Below are positions 22,454-34,181 of a stretch of DNA of 64,000 nucleotides, in pieces. Below the pieces are notes generated by a model. The model was given only the letters and a program-made list of their open reading frames with translations. It had not been told where the DNA came from and made no database searches. This DNA comes from Neoconidiobolus thromboides FSU 785 (taxonomy: Eukaryota; Entomophthoromycota; Entomophthoromycetes; Entomophthorales; Neoconidiobolaceae), in contig MU626355.1 of assembly GCA_025603075.1 (NCBI GenBank), positions 16,788 to 80,787 of the forward strand. Direction: 5' to 3'. The stretch's first letter is position 1, and the number at the start of each line of letters is the position of its first letter. Made by a program: the position numbers and the translations under genes.

Positions 22454-23689
22454 ATGAACTTAAGTTTATTTGTAAATCTAGTTTTTTTCTTATCCACAAT
22501 TGTTTGTTTCAATAAAGTAATAGTAGGGTACTACGCCCCATGGGACAAAATAATGCCAGATCAGGTTCCCTATGATAAGTTAACACATATCAACTATGCG
22601 TTTGGTACCTTAACAAAGCTAACCAATTTAACCGATATCGGCTTTGATATTTATTATGATGGTCCACACTTACGTAACTTAACCAAGTTAGCTAAGAAAC
22701 ATGGAGTCAAAACATTGATATCTTTAGGTGGGTGGACCGGCTCCCAAACATTTTCAAAAATAGTAACAAAAAAGAAGTATCGTACATCTTTCATCAATAA
22801 TGCTATAAAATTTTTAAGGAAGAATACTAAAAAAGAGGATATACAGCAAACAGAATGGGATTTAGATGGAATTGATATTGATTGGGAGTATCCAGGAAGA
22901 AAAGGAGATTTGTGTAATATTTATTCAAAAGAGGATTCTAAAAATTATTTAGAATTGTTAAAGGAATTAAGATGTGCATTAGATAAAGAATTCCCACATA
23001 ATCGAAAATTACTAACTGCTGCAGTAAGAGTAGAACCATTTGATGGACCTGATGGTAAACCAATGAATGATGTTAGTGAATTTGCTAAACATTTTGATTT
23101 TATTAATATTATGGCATATGACCTAAATGGAGGCAATACTTTTACTGGGTCAAACTCGCCATTAATGGGGGCTAGGAATACACCTAATTCACTTATACAA
23201 TCTATTTATTCTTGGCATAAAGCCGGTTTTCCGCTAAACAAAATTTGTGGGGGGCTAGCATTTTATGGCCGAGCACAAACAAGTAAAATAGATATGACTA
23301 AGGATAAATCAATACATCAACCAGCAGAATCAACTATTCCAAAGGGGGATAAAGATGATCATAAACAAAAAAATAAAGCATGTTTAGAAGCCCCTGCTCT
23401 TTACAATGGATATTATCAATATAAAAATTTACGTAAAGATATTTTAAAGAAAGATCCATTTACTCCAAACGCAGAATCTAACTATGTAAGGTATTTTGAT
23501 AAAGTTAGTTTAACGCCATGGCTATTTAATAACAAGACTTATAAGTTTATATCTTATGATGACCCCATTTCAATTCAACTTAAAGTTGATTATATAAGAC
23601 TAAACAACTTAAAAGGAATTACATATTGGAACATGGCAGGAGATTTTAATAATGAATTACTTGATATATGCCAAAGACTATTTTACTAA
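22454..23689 (+). CDS. Secreted GH18 chitinase
   Basis: A 411-residue protein with a signal peptide (about 1-19) followed at once by the GH18 barrel, beginning KVIVGYYAPW. The catalytic motif is complete: DLDGIDIDWE at 136-145, so E145 is the proton donor. The beta3 motif SLGGWTGSQTF is at 90-100, and MAYD follows at 220-223. No linker or chitin-binding domain follows the barrel. It hydrolyses chitin, probably outside the cell, either in wall remodelling or in attack on insect cuticle. It converges with the chitinase at 23748 (58 bases between stop codons). Its closest relative in the window is the chitinase at 45454, with which it shares a 243-base identical tract (22847-23089). Single exon, like the other chitinases here. 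Confidence 0.96.
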   Translation: MNLSLFVNLVFFLSTIVCFNKVIVGYYAPWDKIMPDQVPYDKLTHINYAFGTLTKLTNLTDIGFDIYYDGPHLRNLTKLAKKHGVKTLISLGGWTGSQTFSKIVTKKKYRTSFINNAIKFLRKNTKKEDIQQTEWDLDGIDIDWEYPGRKGDLCNIYSKEDSKNYLELLKELRCALDKEFPHNRKLLTAAVRVEPFDGPDGKPMNDVSEFAKHFDFINIMAYDLNGGNTFTGSNSPLMGARNTPNSLIQSIYSWHKAGFPLNKICGGLAFYGRAQTSKIDMTKDKSIHQPAESTIPKGDKDDHKQKNKACLEAPALYNGYYQYKNLRKDILKKDPFTPNAESNYVRYFDKVSLTPWLFNNKTYKFISYDDPISIQLKVDYIRLNNLKGITYWNMAGDFNNELLDICQRLFY

Positions 23690-23747
23690 ATAAACAAACA
23701 TACAAAAAAAGCTATTTTTATTTAAAAAATTTGATAAAACAAAAAAA

Positions 23748-25346
23748 TTATGGGAAATCACAAACAATTGAGCTTCCAGATTGTTTACATACAGTTCCGG
23801 AACCGCAAGCGCTATTGGTCCATTTGCCAAATACACAACGTTGATAATCAGCACTCTTACCACTGTTTACACATTGGTAAGCACCTTCGCTACATGGTCC
23901 ACCGGTTGGAACTGTAGAAGTAGTAGTAGTAACAGGTGGTTGAGTAGTAGTAGTTACTGGAGGTTTGGTAGTAGTAGTAACAGGTGGTTGAGTAGTAGTT
24001 ACTGGAGGTTGAGTAGTAGTAGTTACTGGAGGTTGAGTACTAGTAGTTACTGGAGGTTGAGTAGTAGTAGAGGTGACAGGAGGATTGGTTTGACCATCAC
24101 GAATACCATTAGCAACATTCAATAATTCATCATTAAAATCTTGAGCCATGTCCCAATACATGACACCACGAAGATTCTTCTTTTTGGCATAATCAACTTT
24201 AATCTTAAGTGATTGAGGATCATCATAAGAAATAAACTTCTTTTGAGCATTAGAAAATAACCATGGAGTTTGAGTAACATTATCAAAGTAACGGTTGAAA
24301 CCATTTCCTGGAGAAAGTGGTCCCCCAGTTAAAATATCTTGACGCAAGTATTTATATTTATAAACACCAGAGTAAAAAGTACCTTCATTACAGAAGAAAT
24401 TTGGATCATTAGCATCTGAAGAATCGCCTTTTGGAGTAACTGAATCTTTTTTAACATATTGATTAGAAGGATCTTTACTCATATCAACTTGTGGAGTTAA
24501 AGTACGCCCATAAAATGCAAGTCCAGAGGTCAATTTATTAGCAGGGAATCCAGCAGCTAACCAATCATCAACACCTTGAGTAAATGAGAAAGGATCTCCA
24601 CCACGAGCAGTGTCATAATTGTAAGGAGCGTTTGGACCGGTAGTAGCGGACCATGAACCCATAATATCATAAGCCATAATATTAATAAAATCAAAGTATT
24701 GAGCATAAGCAGAAACATCAGTCATTGGCTTGCCATCTGAACCATCAAATGGCTTAACACGAACAGCAGCAGTAAGCAATTTACGGTCATTTGGAAACTC
24801 CTTATCTAAGGCAGCACGCAATTCTTTAAGTAAGATAAGGTAATTAGCAGAATCATTTGGAGAAAAAACATTGCAAACAGCAGCAGCTCTACCTGGATAT
24901 TCCCAATCAAGATCAATACCATCTAAATCCCAACCATCTGGGTTTGTTTCCCAATCTGGTTTAGTATTTTTACGTACAAAGACTAAAGCATTATCAATGA
25001 ATTTAGCACGTAAAGCAGGAGAAGCAGCAACGGTAGAGAAAGTTTGAGAACCTGTCCAACCACCAATGGAAATTAAAACTTTAACGCCTTTGGCAGCAGC
25101 TAAGGTTTTTAATTTACGAATACGATTACCATCATAGTAACGATCAATGAAAATAGAAGTTGGATCATCTTTTTTATAAAGTACACCGAAACCATAATTG
25201 ATATGAGTTACTTTACTGTAACTTAAAGCTTCAGGTTCAACTTTACCCCAAGGTACATAGTAACCAACGACTACTTTGTCTTGAGATAAAACAGCAGAGA
25301 ATAAACTGGATAAAGCAATTAAAAGGGAAGAAGCAAACACTTTCAT
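23748..25346 (-). CDS. Secreted GH18 chitinase with Thr/Pro linker and CBM19
   Basis: A 532-residue protein: signal peptide (1-21, ending AVLSQ), GH18 barrel (about 23-415) with catalytic DLDGIDLDWE (E149), then a Thr/Pro linker (about 418-481) made of repeated PPVTTTTQ-like units, and a C-terminal domain with six cysteines (482-532, from GGPCSEGAYQCV). That cysteine domain has the order of a CBM19 chitin-binding module as in yeast Cts1. The enzyme should bind and cut polymeric chitin in the wall or in host cuticle. The linker is encoded by a DNA repeat (about 23915-24075) that could change length by slippage. Its catalytic half is almost identical to the partial gene at 63543. Confidence 0.97.
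   Translation of the reverse strand: MKVFASSLLIALSSLFSAVLSQDKVVVGYYVPWGKVEPEALSYSKVTHINYGFGVLYKKDDPTSIFIDRYYDGNRIRKLKTLAAAKGVKVLISIGGWTGSQTFSTVAASPALRAKFIDNALVFVRKNTKPDWETNPDGWDLDGIDLDWEYPGRAAAVCNVFSPNDSANYLILLKELRAALDKEFPNDRKLLTAAVRVKPFDGSDGKPMTDVSAYAQYFDFINIMAYDIMGSWSATTGPNAPYNYDTARGGDPFSFTQGVDDWLAAGFPANKLTSGLAFYGRTLTPQVDMSKDPSNQYVKKDSVTPKGDSSDANDPNFFCNEGTFYSGVYKYKYLRQDILTGGPLSPGNGFNRYFDNVTQTPWLFSNAQKKFISYDDPQSLKIKVDYAKKKNLRGVMYWDMAQDFNDELLNVANGIRDGQTNPPVTSTTTQPPVTTSTQPPVTTTTQPPVTTTQPPVTTTTKPPVTTTTQPPVTTTTSTVPTGGPCSEGAYQCVNSGKSADYQRCVFGKWTNSACGSGTVCKQSGSSIVCDFP
23915..24075 (-). repeat. Minisatellite encoding the Thr/Pro linker of the chitinase
   Basis: Tandem units of about 21-27 bases, read on the coding strand as CAACCTCCAGTAACTACTAC with small changes in the number of Thr codons. 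They lie in frame within the chitinase gene and encode its PPVTTTTQ repeats. Confidence 0.75.
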
Positions 25347-27794
25347 AGTTTGAATTAAAATAAATAAACAAAAACTGAAATATTTTTAATGATTAAAGGT
25401 TGATTTCAAGTTTATTTATATACCATTTTTCAAAAAAGAGGATTTACTAGCAATTGCTTATTTACTATTAATAATAATCGTAGTTAGTATTTTTTAAATG
25501 ACTGAATTTGTCATTAAACCTATTATTCTACTTCTCCTTACTTTTAATCATTTGATTTAAGTATTATTATCATTTTACTATTTTTATATTTATAATGAGT
25601 AACCAGCTGAAATAGTCATTGATGTTAATGACATTGACTTATAACCAGAACGTTAATAAAAAGGTAATTTTAATTTTAATAGGTTTTAACCAAGGATTTT
25701 ATTTTGTATTTGCTCTATTTTTTATATAATAAAAGTAAGAATAAGTGAACAAACAGATAATAATAAGTCTTATTCTTATATTTATTAAATTTATTATTTT
25801 AAACAAGTTTAGTGGACTTTAACTATAATTAGTCACTTTGTCTTAAAAACTTTTAAACTTGATATTTTTTATAAAAAAAGATAAAAAATGCCAATTTATA
25901 AAAGAGAATTCTTCCATATTTGGTTGAACTCAAGCTTATTCAAAAGTAGCGGAATTATCCGTTTAAAATATAATCTTTTGTTGAATCACTGGGTAAAACT
26001 CTTCAGCTCCACTAATCTCTCAGCTTTCTTTTTAAAACCTTATCTTTTCTTGATGAGCATTAACCTTAAATCATTCAAATATCCTTGTTTATTTACAATA
26101 CAAAACCCCTTTTTTCGGTCGAATTATTAATAAATGTTTTGGGCACTACTTTTGTTATTGTTAATACTTTATTGTACTTAAATTTCATGAAAATTATACA
26201 AAAATCAGAAATATAAAAGTAAATTTAATATAGCTATGCAATAATAATAAACAAACTTTGACTGTTACATTAAATATTAAATAATAAATAATTCTTAATA
26301 GTAGATCATACTCATTTAATAATAATAAACCCATCTATAAATGCGAAAAAAGGATTAAATAATAATAATAATATAAAAATCATATTACATAAATTGGAAG
26401 CTTCGTTTTTAAATAATTATTACACTATGCTATTACCATTATACTTTATTTAGTATAATGCTTTTTTATTATATATTAATTTAAAGTCATTATTATTTTT
26501 ATGGTTGTTATAAGGTTTCTATTTTGAATAGAAAGTAAGTTAAGTTGAAGATAACATTTTTAACACGGTTACTATATGGTTCAATTGTTAGCATTTAGTT
26601 AAAATATTAATCGACTTTTTTTAATTGTTTACTAAAACTTGGTAAGTTTAATTTTTTTATAAGGACTATCTTATGTCATTACCCTATTAAAATTATAATA
26701 AATTATAATCGGTAAAAAATAATAATAGAAAATAATAAAAATATGGCGCTTTAATATTATATAAAACTATTCTTTAATACAAGTCAATAGAAACCTAAGT
26801 TTGTTTTTTAGTTTTTGTTTCTTATAAAAATTTTACATTAAAAAAGACATTCTAGATGTTGATTTTTTATTTCCCTTAAATTTAGTCTTATAAAACTTGT
26901 AATATTCAATTTTAATCCGATTTTTAAATATCTATTAATATTTTTTTATACTACTTTAAAATATAAGATCCTTTCAAAAATAACAAGAATTTTTGGATTA
27001 AAAAATTAGAGCTAGTTATTGATTGCGACAGTAATTAAGATTTATGTCTAAAAACAAAAACAATTTGATAACAAAAATAACTTAATGTTGTAATTAGGTA
27101 TTCTTACCGGGATTTTTCATTTGAAAGAATTATAGTTTCTTTTAAAATAATTGTATATTTCTATATTTTAAAATTCAAATTCAATATATCAAATAAAAAT
27201 TCTAAAGTAATTAAATAAAATAAGATATTTGAATTTAATTTTAATATGAGGATATATCTTTTTGTTTAAGAATTTTACTAATAATCTTTCCATTTAAATA
27301 GCGCTTAAAAAAATGGAAAGTAATGAAATCAAAAAAAACATCCCTATATCTTAAAAAGAATTCAATTTTTAATATTTTCTATGAATATAGCTTTATTTTT
27401 ATTAATAATTGTTTTAATATTAAAAATCAGTTTAATAAAATAAAATAAAATAAAATAATAATAATATTAAATATTATTTTAAAGTTAACTTATTCGAATT
27501 ATTTTTAATATTTTATTGATTTTATATCAATTTCAATATTTATTTTTATTCTTTATATTTTTAATAATATTATTTTATAATAACTTTTATTTTTAAACTG
27601 AGTTGATATTAATTTTCCAAAAAAATAAATAGAAAATAAAATCTAAACTAAAAACTACAAACTATATAAAACATAATTTTTTTAATTAAAACATTTTAAT
27701 AAATCAAATTATTATACAAACATGAAAATTAATTTAAACTCGCTTTTATTCAAAAAATAAGTTCATTCTCTATACTCCTTCTTCTTGTCCTCTT
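25347..27794. other. Intergenic, extremely AT-rich, one MITE copy
   Basis: About 2.4 kb between the chitinase promoter and the 3' end of the ABC transporter. A TATATAAATA box lies near 25417-25426 on the chitinase strand. A reverse MITE is at 27244-27349. I see no supported gene. Confidence 0.5.
27244..27349 (-). mobile_element. MITE-like palindromic element, copy 7
   Basis: Reverse copy: TATGAGGATATATC, core TTTAAATAGCGCTTAAAAA, end AACATCCCTATA, with TA on both flanks. Confidence 0.72.
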
Positions 27795-29869
27795 TTACTC
27801 CTCAAATAATTGTTTCTCCCACATTTCTTTATATACGCCATTTTCAATTTTAATTAGTTCATTATGATTACCACTTTCTATTACTTGACCATTTTTAATA
27901 CTAAAATAAAGTAAAAAATAATTAATATAAATTTATAAATTATCTATTCTATCAATTAAATATTATTTTCAATCTTTTTTCTTACCATAAAATAATATCT
28001 GAATTAACAATAGTAGATAATCGATGAGCTATTATTAACGTTGTTTTTCCTTTAATTATAGTATTAAATGCTTCTTGGATTTGTCTTTCAGTGGTACTAT
28101 AATAATAATTAAAAATAAGTAAATTCAAGATAATAATAAATTCTTTTCTTACGTATCTAAAGCGGAAGTAGCTTCATCCAATAAAAGTATTTTTGGATTT
28201 TTTAATATTGTTCTAGCTAAATAATATATATATATAAATTTAAGTAACTAATAAAAAAATTTCAAAAATTATAATATTACCAATAGCTACTCTTTGTTTT
28301 TCCCCTCCCGATAATCTTAATCCTCTTTCCCCAACAATTGTATCATAGCCTTGTGGAAATCCCATAATTTTTTCATGAATTTGGGCCATTTTAGCTGCTT
28401 CATAGATTTCTTCATCACTAGAATTAGGTTTGCCATAACCGATATTATACTTTATAGTTTCATTAAATAATACTGTATCCTATTAAGAAAAAAGAATAAA
28501 ATTAATATATATTAAGGTGTATATATTGAATACATAATAAGACAATAAATAATATATTATTATTACTTACTTGTGGTACAACACCAATAAAATTTCTTAA
28601 TGAATTTTGTTGAACTTGATTAATATCTTGGTTATCAATTAATATTTGACCAAATTGACAATCATAAAATCGAAATAATAATTTTAATATAGTTGATTTA
28701 CCACCACCTGATGGACCAACTAAAGCTACTCTTTGTCCATTTAGTATTTTAAAATTAATTGAATTTAATATTTGTTTATCTTCATTATATTTAAATGATA
28801 CATTTTCTATTAAAACATTATTAAAATATTATTAAAATATTAATTATTATAATTATAAACTTACTAAATTCAATTTCTCCTTTAGTTACATTTAATTTTA
28901 AACTATTTTGATTATCTTTGACACTTTGTTCTTGATTTTTTAACTCAATCATTTTCTCCATATCAATCATATTTTGTTGAATCATTCGATATAATGTGCC
29001 AAAAAAATTTAACTAAAAAATACATAAATAAACAAACTATAAGCAATTAATATACAAATAAACTTACAGGTACTGATAATTGTAATAGATAAGCATTAAA
29101 GTAAACAAAATCACCTATTTTTTTAGTCCCTAAAATAAAATAAAATAATTAATATTTGTTATCTTCTTATTTAATTAAAATTTTTACCTGTTGTAATTTG
29201 ATATGAACATAATAGAGAACCCAATAATAATGCTAATGTGAGTATAATATTTTGTACTAAATTTAATATTGGTAATGAAGCACTATTTTTTTGATCTGCT
29301 TCTAAATATTTTTTCATTGCAATTTCATATCGTTCAACTTCATAATTTTCTGCATTAAAATATTTGACTGTTTCAAAATTTAATAGAGAATCAACAGCAA
29401 TGCCGTTGACTTTATTATTAAGTTCATTCATATCTCTTCGAAATTTAGTTCGCCATTGAGTGATTGCTATAGTTATATAAATATATATACTCATTGATAT
29501 TAATATAATAATAGAATAAGACATATCAAAATCTATTAAAATAACAATAAGTGCAATAATAATATCCATAATTGTTGGGAAAATAGAAAACAATAAATAG
29601 TTCATCAAAGAAACGATACTAGAAGTACCACGATCCTATATTATTAATTATTAAATTAGAATAATTTAAATTGAATTTACCATCATTCTTAATATTTCAC
29701 CTGTTTTACGTTTAATATGAAATTCTAATGATAAACTGAAAATAAATATTAATTATTATTAAATTATTATTAAATTATATTCAATAGCTTACGAATGAAG
29801 ATGTGAAAACATATCAATTGAGACTGAATTAGTAACATACTAATTTAATAGAAATAAAAGTTATATTAA

Positions 29870-29962
<93 letters not shown>

Positions 29963-31230
29963 GTGATAATAATAATAAATCTTACTTGATTAATTGGAAT
30001 TAATACCCAAGATTGTAATGAAGATATTAAACCATTCTAAAAATAAATTAAGCTAAAAATTAAAAATCAAATCATTAAACTTACATTCCCCTGTAATAAT
30101 TTTAAACCACCATAAATAATAACCGAAATATAAATATTTTGTTTATTATTTTTATCTATAATAAAAATATATAATAAATTAATAAATATTACAAGTAATA
30201 ATATGACATATTATTGTTCTTACCTAAATAATCACTTTCATTTAATTGGTCAATTATAATTTTATATTGTTTAGGAGTCAATGGATTAACAATTAATCTC
30301 ATTACTAATAATATTAAAGCTAATATAATAAATAACTGTAATTTTAATTGATTTTTTGGCCAATAATAAGGTAACACATGTTTCAATTGATTAATAAAAC
30401 TTAAACTATTATTGTTATTAGTTCTAGCTGAAGTAGTACTGGTAGTATCGACAATAGTTGGGATATTGTTAATTGGAATAAAATAACAATCAAATGGAAA
30501 GTCATATTTATATAACCAGATAAAAGAAATAATAGTATAAATTATTAAAAACAAAAATTGCAATAAATTAATAATACTGAATAATAATAATATGCTTTCT
30601 TTTGAATTATTGTTATTATCTATATAATATAAAATAGAATTAAAATAGAATTAAAATAGAATATTAATTACCTTTTAACCAAGTTAAAAAGAACAAGACT
30701 AATGGAATATCACTTAACAATTTAAATCCACTCCACCAATATATTAACCAAGCATAATTAATAGTCAAGAATAAATTAAATTCAATTAATAAAATAAAAC
30801 AAATTAAACACCAATTAAATAGATTGATCATAATAATTAATACATAAATTGTATTAACCCATTGCTTATTATATAAACTATATACTATTATTATTAATAT
30901 TGGCATTAAACTTAATATTAAATTAATACTAATTAATATTATTATTGGTAATTTGATATTAGGAATAACAGTAGTTGCCATCATTGTATTGTTATTATTA
31001 CTTGTATATATATTACCATTATTGTTGTTATTATTTCCATTACTATTAATTAATAATGGGGTTGTTTCATTATTATTAATACCATTTTTTAATTGAATAT
31101 GTGTAGTAAACCAAAAAGGTAAATACCTTTTAAAACTTAATAATAAAGTAATTAAAAACAATAAAATGGAACATGCTAAATGATATTTTATATTTAAATC
31201 ATTATTAAATATAGGTGTTATTTCATTCAT
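27795..31230 (-). CDS. hmt1: ABCB6/HMT1-type half-size ABC transporter
   Basis: Fourteen exons can be followed in frame: 30672-31230, 30224-30619, 30085-30155, 29986-30036, 29793-29839, 29681-29735, 29188-29635, 29068-29129, 28865-29012, 28571-28806, 28281-28479, 28153-28216, 27986-28096 and 27795-27900. They give about 850 residues. An extra N-terminal membrane domain (about 1-230, five or so spans, with an Asn-rich loop) precedes the six-span ABC membrane domain, as in S. pombe Hmt1 and ABCB6. Family marks are [15 protein letters not shown] and [19 protein letters not shown] with [20 protein letters not shown]. The nucleotide-binding domain is complete: Walker [11 protein letters not shown]-loop GVVPQDT, signature LSGGEKQR, Walker [13 protein letters not shown], and the H-loop AHRLST. 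It probably moves metal or glutathione/phytochelatin conjugates, or porphyrins, into the vacuole. Intron 4 holds a microsatellite. Confidence 0.93.
29866..29979. repeat. Compound microsatellite (AAAT)n-(AAT)n in an intron
   Basis: About fourteen AAAT units run directly into about nineteen AAT units, inside the fourth intron of the ABC transporter gene. Likely length-variable. Confidence 0.9.
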
Positions 31231-31428
31231 TATTATTTCTATTGAATCTAAAAAATAAAAATAAAAAATAAAAATAATAAAAATAATAAAAATAATTCAT
31301 AAAAGTGACCGTTTTTGAAATATGAAATTTATTTGATTGGTGGAATTGAAGTTTAAACGTACTGATTAGAAATAATGAAAATAGGAATCAAAAGGAGAAC
31401 AATAAATAAGTAATCTAATATTATAATA

Positions 31429-32970
31429 TTAATTATAAATGATTTTCTTTGACTTAATAGAACTATTATTACGATTATTACTTTCATAAATCCTACTATT
31501 AATATACTCCAACTTTTTATATTTATTAAAATAATAGTGATAATCTTCATAACTTTCTCTTTTAGTATTAATAAATTGTAGTTGATCAATTAATTCATCT
31601 TCATAATCATGAGATAATTCCCAAAACATTACTCCCAATAGCCCAATTTTATTAGCATAATCCACTTTTAATTTAATCGATTCGATATCATCATAGCTAA
31701 TAAATTTATTTTGTTGACTATTAAATAACCAAGGAGACATAGTACTATTATCCCAATATTTTTTATACCCGTTAATGACTTTGTAATTATTATTATTATA
31801 TTGACTAACAACGTCTAAATCTTCATTATTTGTATTAATTGATTCTTCATTTGCATTCTCATTACTATTCTCATTAACAACATTATTAACTATATTATTG
31901 TGATTATTAACTATATTATTATTATTGTTATTATTCACTAGACTAATAGTATTAACATTATTATTGACAATAATATCTTTTCTAATAAATTTATATTTAT
32001 AAATACCAGAATAAGTACTTCCTTCATTACAATAAAAATTAGGTTCATTACTGTCACTTTCATCTCCTTTTGGAATTTCTTTTGCCTTATTGACAAAAAT
32101 TTTATTTGGATTTAAACTCATATCTTCTGTAGTTAAAAAAGTTCTTCCATAAAATGGCATACCCACTGTAATTTGATTAATTGGAAACTTAGCTTGAATC
32201 CAATTATCTATTGATTCTATAAATGAAAACGAATTTTTATCAATCTTCTTATGTAATAAGAAAGGTGAATTAGGTCCTGTTGTGTCTGACCATGGGCCCA
32301 TAGAATCATAAGCCATTATATTAATAAAATCAAAATATTTAGCATAACTACTAACATCTTTCATTGGCTGACCATAACTATTATCAAATGGTTCACATCT
32401 TACTGCTGCTGTTATTAATTTCTTTTCCTTTGTAAATTCCTTATCTATACTTTCCCTTAATTCCTTTAATAATTTCAAGTAATTCTCACTATCTTGAATA
32501 TCATAACTATTGCACATACTACCTTTTCGTCCTGGATATTCCCAATCAATATCAATGCCATCAAATCCCCAACCATTCGGATTTTCTTCCCATTCAGGTA
32601 ATGTATTCACTCTTAAATATAATAAACAATTTTCAATAAACCTTTTTCTTTCCTCTTTATCCCTAACAATTAAAGACATTGTTTGTGAGCCTGTCCAACC
32701 ACCAACCGATAATAATACTTTAACATTATGTTGTTTTGCTAAAGTAATAATCTTTTTAATTCGATTACCATCGTAATACCGATCAATTTTAATCTCACTG
32801 ACATTCTTTTTGTTCGTTAAAATACCAAATCCATAATTAATATGTGTTAATTTTTTATATGGAATATTTTCCGGTTCTAATTTACCCCATGGGACATAGT
32901 AACCAACAATCACTTTTTTAGTACTGAAAATGAAGGGAAGTAATGACAGTAAAAATAACAATAACTTCAT
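31429..32970 (-). CDS. Secreted GH18 chitinase with Asn-rich insertion
   Basis: A 513-residue protein with a signal peptide (1-16) and a GH18 barrel whose catalytic motif is FDGIDIDWE (E144); SVGGWTGSQT and MAYDSMGPWSDTTG are also present. Between the usual LRxDIL-type helix and the final YWDN-TPWLF strand there is an insertion of about 70 residues made mainly of Asn with Val, Ile and Glu (roughly 355-425). This falls in a surface loop position and is coded by AAT/AAC runs. After the barrel comes a basic tail without a chitin-binding module. It is more divergent from the other four chitinases here than they are from each other. The gene is transcribed toward the ABC transporter, 198 bases away. 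Confidence 0.94.
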   Translation of the reverse strand: MKLLLFLLSLLPFIFSTKKVIVGYYVPWGKLEPENIPYKKLTHINYGFGILTNKKNVSEIKIDRYYDGNRIKKIITLAKQHNVKVLLSVGGWTGSQTMSLIVRDKEERKRFIENCLLYLRVNTLPEWEENPNGWGFDGIDIDWEYPGRKGSMCNSYDIQDSENYLKLLKELRESIDKEFTKEKKLITAAVRCEPFDNSYGQPMKDVSSYAKYFDFINIMAYDSMGPWSDTTGPNSPFLLHKKIDKNSFSFIESIDNWIQAKFPINQITVGMPFYGRTFLTTEDMSLNPNKIFVNKAKEIPKGDESDSNEPNFYCNEGSTYSGIYKYKFIRKDIIVNNNVNTISLVNNNNNNNIVNNHNNIVNNVVNENSNENANEESINTNNEDLDVVSQYNNNNYKVINGYKKYWDNSTMSPWLFNSQQNKFISYDDIESIKLKVDYANKIGLLGVMFWELSHDYEDELIDQLQFINTKRESYEDYHYYFNKYKKLEYINSRIYESNNRNNSSIKSKKIIYN

Positions 32971-33422
32971 GAGTTATAATAACTTAAATTCTAAATAAAA
33001 ATAAGAGTCTTTAAAAAATCAAATTTTTTATAATGTTATGTTTTATATTAATTTCCTATTAAATTTATCAGTTAATTTTGGCTATTTCTTGTTTTTAAAC
33101 TAATTATATGTTTCAATAATTTCATAAATTAACTTGAAAAATTCAATTTATAAACATTCAACAGTTCCAAAATCAAATAAAACCAAACATTAAAAAAAAC
33201 GTCATACTATCAATAAAATAAAAATATATCAAACATTAAATAAAGCGTCATGTTATTTGGAATTATAAAATATCAAAATATCAAAATATCAAATATAATG
33301 TCATACTTATTATAAATAGAAAAAATTAATTAATATGTTATATATATCTCAAATACAAATACAAATACAAATAAAATTCCATTCAAAAAATTCCATCCAA
33401 AAAACAATCAAATAACACTAAT
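32971..33422. other. Intergenic, AT-rich
   Basis: About 450 bases between the chitinase start and the 3' end of the complex I gene. There are short local repeats (ATCAAAAT near 33270, CAAATA near 33355) and no gene. Confidence 0.5.
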
Positions 33423-34181
33423 TTATTTAACTAAATAAATGGGCCAATAAGTACCTGGTTTCATATTATAATCCTCATCCGAGATTTGATAACGATAACG
33501 TTTGCCAGGTACTGGAGGCAAAAATGCATTTAAACTATCTTTGTCTTCCACAGTTAGCTTTAATTGAGCAATATTTTCCTCTAAAGTACCGATTTTAATT
33601 TCTTTACTTTCTTCTACTTCCTTATTTTCATTGCTTTCAATTTGTTTCATTGCTGGTTGATTCAATAATAACGCTACTTCTCCTTGTGTATAAGTTATTG
33701 TTTTTGGATAATTTCGACGCACATCTCGAGTAAAATAATAATTTTTACTTAATTTGGGACTAACTTCTCCTGGTGCCTGTTTATATGGAGTTTCGATGGA
33801 ACTAAAAGAAAGTGAATTTTAGTATTACTTCTTGGATAAAAACACTCTAAGAATTTAATTCTACATCTTTGTTTTTTTTATTTCATTTTTTTATTTAATG
33901 TAAAATTGAAAAGTCTTAATGGTTCAATATTCAAATAAAAAATAGCATTTCATTGACAAAAATAGAAAACAAAAGTATCTTAAAACTTACCCAGGTGGTA
34001 TACGGAATTCACCCACTTTCATAGAAGATTCAAGTAAGGTTGGATTCTATTATAATAAAACAAAATAAAAATCAATGAATACTGATTAAAACAAAATTTC
34101 TTTCATCTTTAATTTCTACTAAATTTCAATTTCACTTACCACCGATAAATAATTTTTAAACATACGAAATAAGCTACCCAT
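33423..34181 (-). CDS. NADH:ubiquinone oxidoreductase (complex I) 21.3-kDa-type accessory subunit
   Basis: Three exons, 34140-34181, 33991-34046 and 33423-33801, join in frame to 158 residues beginning MGSLFRMFKNYLSVNPTLLE. The block YKQAPGEVSPKLSKNYYFTR followed by DVRRNYPKTITYTQGEVALLL matches the order known from the fungal 21.3-kDa subunit (PAGDIAENPYWKRDxRRxYPR, then TQ and LL). It is a supernumerary subunit of mitochondrial complex I in the inner membrane. The first exon, 14 codons, is separated by a 93-base intron. A Glu/Lys-rich stretch in the second half is not part of what I recall for the family. The C-terminus is GTYWPIYLVK. Confidence 0.75.

Noticed and set aside
23781-24125. Ser-rich frame of 114 codons opposite the chitinase
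   Set aside because: It is the antisense reading of the Thr/Pro linker repeat and CBM19 of the chitinase on the minus strand.
25888-26130. 80-codon frame in the chitinase-ABC intergenic region
   Set aside because: No signal, domain, homologue in the window or splice context supports it; frames of this length are expected in this composition.
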